DNA of 33,399 nt from Paenibacillus gyeongsangnamensis (GTDB taxonomy: Bacteria; Bacillota; Bacilli; Paenibacillales; NBRC-103111), in contig NZ_JAQAGZ010000041.1 in NCBI RefSeq assembly GCF_027533625.1, positions 1-33,399 on the forward strand, in the 5' to 3' direction. This document shows, piece after piece, positions 31,014 through 33,399 of the stretch. The notes beneath the pieces were generated by a model, which worked only from the letters and a program-made list of their open reading frames with translations, searched no databases and was not told the origin of the DNA. How positions within the stretch are numbered: position 1 is the stretch's first letter; every line of letters begins with the position of its first letter. The position numbers and the translations under genes are program-made.

Positions 31014-32531
31014 ATGTCTGCGCAACCGCAAATTACCGTCGTCGGTCTAGGCACCGGCGACGAGAACCAACTGACGCTCGGCGTCTGGAGGAAGCTTCAG
31101 GCGGCCGGCGCCAAGCCGGGTGCGCTCTTCCTGCGCACCAAGGAACACCCGATGGTCTCGATGCTGGGGCATCACGGCCTCCGCTTCGAGACGTTCGACG
31201 GCGTCTATGAAGCGAACGCCGCATTCGAGGACGTTTATGAGGCCATCGCGGACGCGCTCCTCCGCCGGGCCCACGCCGCGCCCGAGACCGAGCTGCTCTA
31301 TGCGGTTCCCGGCCATCCGATGGTAGCCGAGCGGACCGTACAGCTGCTGCGGGAGCGGTGTGCCGACGAAGGCGTCGTGCTTGCGCTGATGGGCGGCGAG
31401 AGCTTCCTCGACCAAGCGTTCCTGCGCCTGGGCTTCGATCCGATCGAAGGCTTCCAGCTGCTCGATGCGACGGCGCTCTCGGCGGGCGACCTGAACCCGC
31501 GGCTGCATACCTTGATCGGGCAGGTCTATGACGGGCTAACCGCCTCCGATGTGAAGCTGACGCTGATGGAGCTGTACCCGGACGACTATACCGTGATCGT
31601 CGGGCATGCCTTAGGGGTGGCGGGCGAGGAGCGGGTTCGCGAAGTGCCGCTGTACGAGCTGGACCGGGTGGAGGGCTACGGCAACCTGTCGCTCGTGTGG
31701 GTGCCCCGTACGGAGGCGGACGCCGTCATCAACCGGACGTTCCGCCGGCTGGAGGAAATCGTCGCCATTCTGCGAAGCCCCGAAGGCTGTCCTTGGGACC
31801 GGGAGCAAACCCATCAGTCGCTGCGCAAGAATCTGATCGAGGAAGCGTACGAGGTGCTGGAAACGTTCGACGAGGACGACCCGGATCATATGTGCGAAGA
31901 GCTGGGCGATCTATTGCTCCAGATTATGCTCCATTCCCAGATCGAATCCGAAGTCGGGGGCTTCACCGTCTATGACGTCATTGAGGGCTTGAACGAGAAG
32001 CTCGTCCGGCGCCATCCGCACGTATTCGGCGAGATGCAGGCGGACGATGCCGACGAGGCGCTCAGCAATTGGCAGCAGATCAAGGACGAGGAGAAGCGGA
32101 AGAAGGGCATCGATCCGGAGGCGCAGCCGCTGCTTTCGGGCATTCCTCGGGAGCTGCCCGGGCTGATGAAGGCGTACAAGCTGCAGAAGAAGGCGGCCCA
32201 GGTCGGCTTCGATTGGTCCACGCTGGAAGAAGTGATGCCGGTGGTGGAATCCGAGCTGGAAGAGGTGAAGGAAGCGATCGTGAAATTCGGCAAAGCCGAG
32301 CAGCAGGAAGAGCTGGGCGATCTGCTGTTCGCCGTGGTCAATTTGGCCCGTTTCCTGAAGGTGGACCCGGAAGAAGCGATGGCGGAAGCGAACCGCAAAT
32401 TTTACGACCGATTCGGATATATTGAGCAGCAGCTGCGTTTAAAGGGCCGGAACTTTGACCAAACTGAGTTATCAGAGATGGAATCTTTATGGCAGGAAGC
32501 AAAAAAAGTTCTAAAAAATCGCTTACGCTAG
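31014..32531 (+). CDS. mazG: Fusion protein: tetrapyrrole methylase-like domain and MazG NTP pyrophosphohydrolase (YabN)
   Basis: Two parts in 505 residues. Residues about 1-230 form a SAM-dependent methylase-like domain (ITVVGLGTGDENQLTLGVWR; LLYAVPGHPMVAERT), whose activity is unknown. Residues about 240-500 carry two MazG repeats. The first, with CPWDREQTHQSLRKNLIEEA and CEELGDLLLQIMLHSQIE, holds the EExxE and ExxD magnesium ligands; the second holds EELGDLLFAVVNLARF. MazG hydrolyses NTPs to NMP and pyrophosphate and clears abnormal nucleotides. The ATG at 31014 follows GGAGGCGAC. The frame is open 987 bases further upstream only because of yabM's GC bias. B. subtilis YabN has the same fusion. 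Confidence 0.93.
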   Translation: MSAQPQITVVGLGTGDENQLTLGVWRKLQAAGAKPGALFLRTKEHPMVSMLGHHGLRFETFDGVYEANAAFEDVYEAIADALLRRAHAAPETELLYAVPGHPMVAERTVQLLRERCADEGVVLALMGGESFLDQAFLRLGFDPIEGFQLLDATALSAGDLNPRLHTLIGQVYDGLTASDVKLTLMELYPDDYTVIVGHALGVAGEERVREVPLYELDRVEGYGNLSLVWVPRTEADAVINRTFRRLEEIVAILRSPEGCPWDREQTHQSLRKNLIEEAYEVLETFDEDDPDHMCEELGDLLLQIMLHSQIESEVGGFTVYDVIEGLNEKLVRRHPHVFGEMQADDADEALSNWQQIKDEEKRKKGIDPEAQPLLSGIPRELPGLMKAYKLQKKAAQVGFDWSTLEEVMPVVESELEEVKEAIVKFGKAEQQEELGDLLFAVVNLARFLKVDPEEAMAEANRKFYDRFGYIEQQLRLKGRNFDQTELSEMESLWQEAKKVLKNRLR

Positions 32532-32598
32532 CAGGATTTTCCTACATCATAAAGAATACATTAGCTTAGCGTTTAATTTGAGGAGGAATTTTTGACCC

Positions 32599-32871
32599 AT
32601 GAACAAAACAGATTTGATCAACAATATTGCTGAAAAAAGCGGCTTGACCAAGAAAGACGTAGAATCCGTACTGAACAGCTTCCTCGGAGAAATCACCGAC
32701 GCTTTGTCCAAAGACGACAAAGTTCAACTGATCGGCTTCGGCACGTTCGAAACCCGCAAGCGCTCCGGCCGTACGGGCCGCAACCCGCAAACGGGCAAGG
32801 AAATCACCATTCCGGAATCCAAGGTACCTGCCTTCAAAGCGGGCAACAAGCTTAAAGAAGCGGTTAAGTAA
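32599..32871 (+). CDS. hup: HU-type DNA-binding protein
   Basis: A 90-residue nucleoid protein that bends and compacts DNA as a dimer. The sequence follows the HU pattern: MNKTDLINNIAEKSGLTKKD, VQLIGFGTFETRKRSGRTGR, and the beta-arm NPQTGKEITIPESKVPAFKA with the intercalating Pro. The ATG follows GAGGAGG with a rather long 12-base spacing. Its stop and the rqcP start overlap in TAATG, so the pair is coupled. B. subtilis has the same neighbour, yabO, in this block but its main HU gene elsewhere. Confidence 0.96.
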   Translation: MNKTDLINNIAEKSGLTKKDVESVLNSFLGEITDALSKDDKVQLIGFGTFETRKRSGRTGRNPQTGKEITIPESKVPAFKAGNKLKEAVK

Positions 32872-33146
32872 TGCGGCTTGACAAGTTCCTCAAGCTTTCC
32901 CGCCTGATCAAGCGCCGTACGGTCGCGAAGGATGTGTCCGAGCAAGGGCGTGTTTGGATTAACGGCAGGGAAGCGAAGCCCAGCAGTGCGGTCAAGGTCG
33001 GGGACGAGCTGACCATTCAGTTCGGCCAGAAGCTGGTGACCGTCCGCGTAGAGCTCCTGTCGGAATCGACCCGCAAGGACGATGCCGCCAAGATGTATAC
33101 GCTGCTGAAGGAAGAAATGAACAAAACCGAGAATGGACTGTTCTAG
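32871..33146 (+). CDS. rqcP: RqcP (YabO), S4-domain ribosome quality-control factor
   Basis: A Hsp15-like small S4 RNA-binding protein. In B. subtilis it binds stalled 50S-peptidyl-tRNA with RqcH and allows addition of poly-alanine tails. The 91-residue protein starts RLDKFLKLSRLIKRRTVAKD and continues GRVWINGREAKPSSAVKVGD, the S4 fold. The ATG at 32871 overlaps the hup stop by one base. A terminator follows, and beyond it a probable group II intron separates it from whatever comes next (yabP in B. subtilis). Confidence 0.95.
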   Translation: MRLDKFLKLSRLIKRRTVAKDVSEQGRVWINGREAKPSSAVKVGDELTIQFGQKLVTVRVELLSESTRKDDAAKMYTLLKEEMNKTENGLF

Positions 33147-33156
33147 TTCATAACGA

Positions 33157-33183
33157 AGAGGCTGAGCAATCAGCCTCTTTTTT
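33157..33183 (+). terminator. Terminator after rqcP
   Basis: AGAGGCTGA (33157-33165) and TCAGCCTCT (33170-33178) pair perfectly around GCAA, followed by T residues to 33183. Confidence 0.9.
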
Positions 33184-33190
33184 GTTCGTT

Positions 33191-33399
33191 GAGCGTGCCC
33201 AGAGGCACGCATCTTCTTGCCGGTGAAAGTCCGGTCGCGGGAGGGACCAAGCCCCCGCGTAGCTAGGATGCCTACGTATAGCGAAAGCAGTACGTAGAAG
33301 CGCATCGACGGAAGTACCTGTCAGAGACAGGGCAAGCAACATGCCAGGCCGTAACATAAAGTGAATCCTGCCGCGTCGTTAAAAAGGCCTCGCAAGAGG
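33191..33399 (+). mobile_element. Group II intron, 5' region (domain I), truncated by the window end
   Basis: Directly after the rqcP terminator, the sequence has the layout of a bacterial group II intron 5' end. It opens with a hairpin GCGTGCC-CAGA-GGCACGC (33193-33210). CGGTGAAAGTCCGG follows, typical of domain I, then GCTAGGATGCC, GACGGAAG and the block CCGTAACATAAAGTGAATCC. The same blocks appear in the same order in the Oceanobacillus iheyensis IIC intron. Insertion just downstream of a terminator is the habit of class C introns. The exact 5' splice site is uncertain by a few bases, and the reverse transcriptase would lie beyond the window. Confidence 0.78.

Overview
The window is a chromosomal segment of a spore-forming, moderately high-GC Firmicute, most likely Paenibacillus or a close relative in the Paenibacillaceae. 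This follows from gene content and order, which match the origin-proximal block of Bacillus subtilis (csfB-yaaO-tmk-yaaQR-holB-yaaT-yabAB-rsmI-abrB-tatD-yabE-rnmV-ksgA-yabG-veg-sspF-ispE-purR-ridA-spoVG-glmU-ctc-pth-fin-mfd-spoVT-yabMNO), and from the many sporulation genes (gin, yabG, sspF, spoVG, fin, spoVT). Nearly all genes are on the + strand, leading away from an rRNA operon.

Layout. 1-383: 3' end of a 23S rRNA gene, spacer without a recognisable 5S, and a terminator. 399-487: first copy of an 89-nt structured repeat; the second copy is at 16438-16525. 520-969: one minus-strand membrane protein. 1241-8600: gin, yaaO-type decarboxylase, tmk, pstA/darA, yaaR, holB, ricT, yabA, yabB, rsmI. 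8600-9270: non-coding, with an 18-unit 12-bp minisatellite and large palindromes. 9270-9888: abrB on the minus strand, divergent from an HD-domain phosphohydrolase gene, with Spo0A-box sequences between them. 11246-16422: tatD, a ydaO-type c-di-AMP riboswitch with terminator, the yabE-type wall protein, rnmV, ksgA, yabG. 16609-22573: veg behind two tandem consensus promoters, sspF behind a sigma-G-like promoter, ispE, purR, ridA, spoVG behind a sigma-H-like promoter, glmU, and ctc with an unusual leader. 22643-33183: pth, fin, mfd, a PrsA-like lipoprotein foldase, spoVT, yabM, mazG, hup, rqcP. 33191-33399: 5' part of a probable group II intron, cut by the window edge.

Functional themes. Translation and ribosome upkeep (rsmI, ksgA, rnmV, ctc, pth, rqcP), replication and repair (tmk, holB, yabA, mfd, mazG, hup), cell-envelope precursors (ispE, glmU, yabM, yabE) and sporulation control are interleaved. 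Two c-di-AMP sensors, the PstA protein and the riboswitch, lie 8 kb apart. Compared with B. subtilis, metS, prs, yazA, xpaC and yaaN are absent from their usual places, while an HD-domain gene and a foldase gene are present.

The most notable signals not explained by ordinary annotation are the two-copy structured repeat, whose differences preserve pairing; the ctc leader, where a 12-bp arm perfectly complements the Shine-Dalgarno and lies inside a sigma-B-like promoter spacer; the Spo0A-box cluster before the HD gene; and the 12-bp minisatellite.
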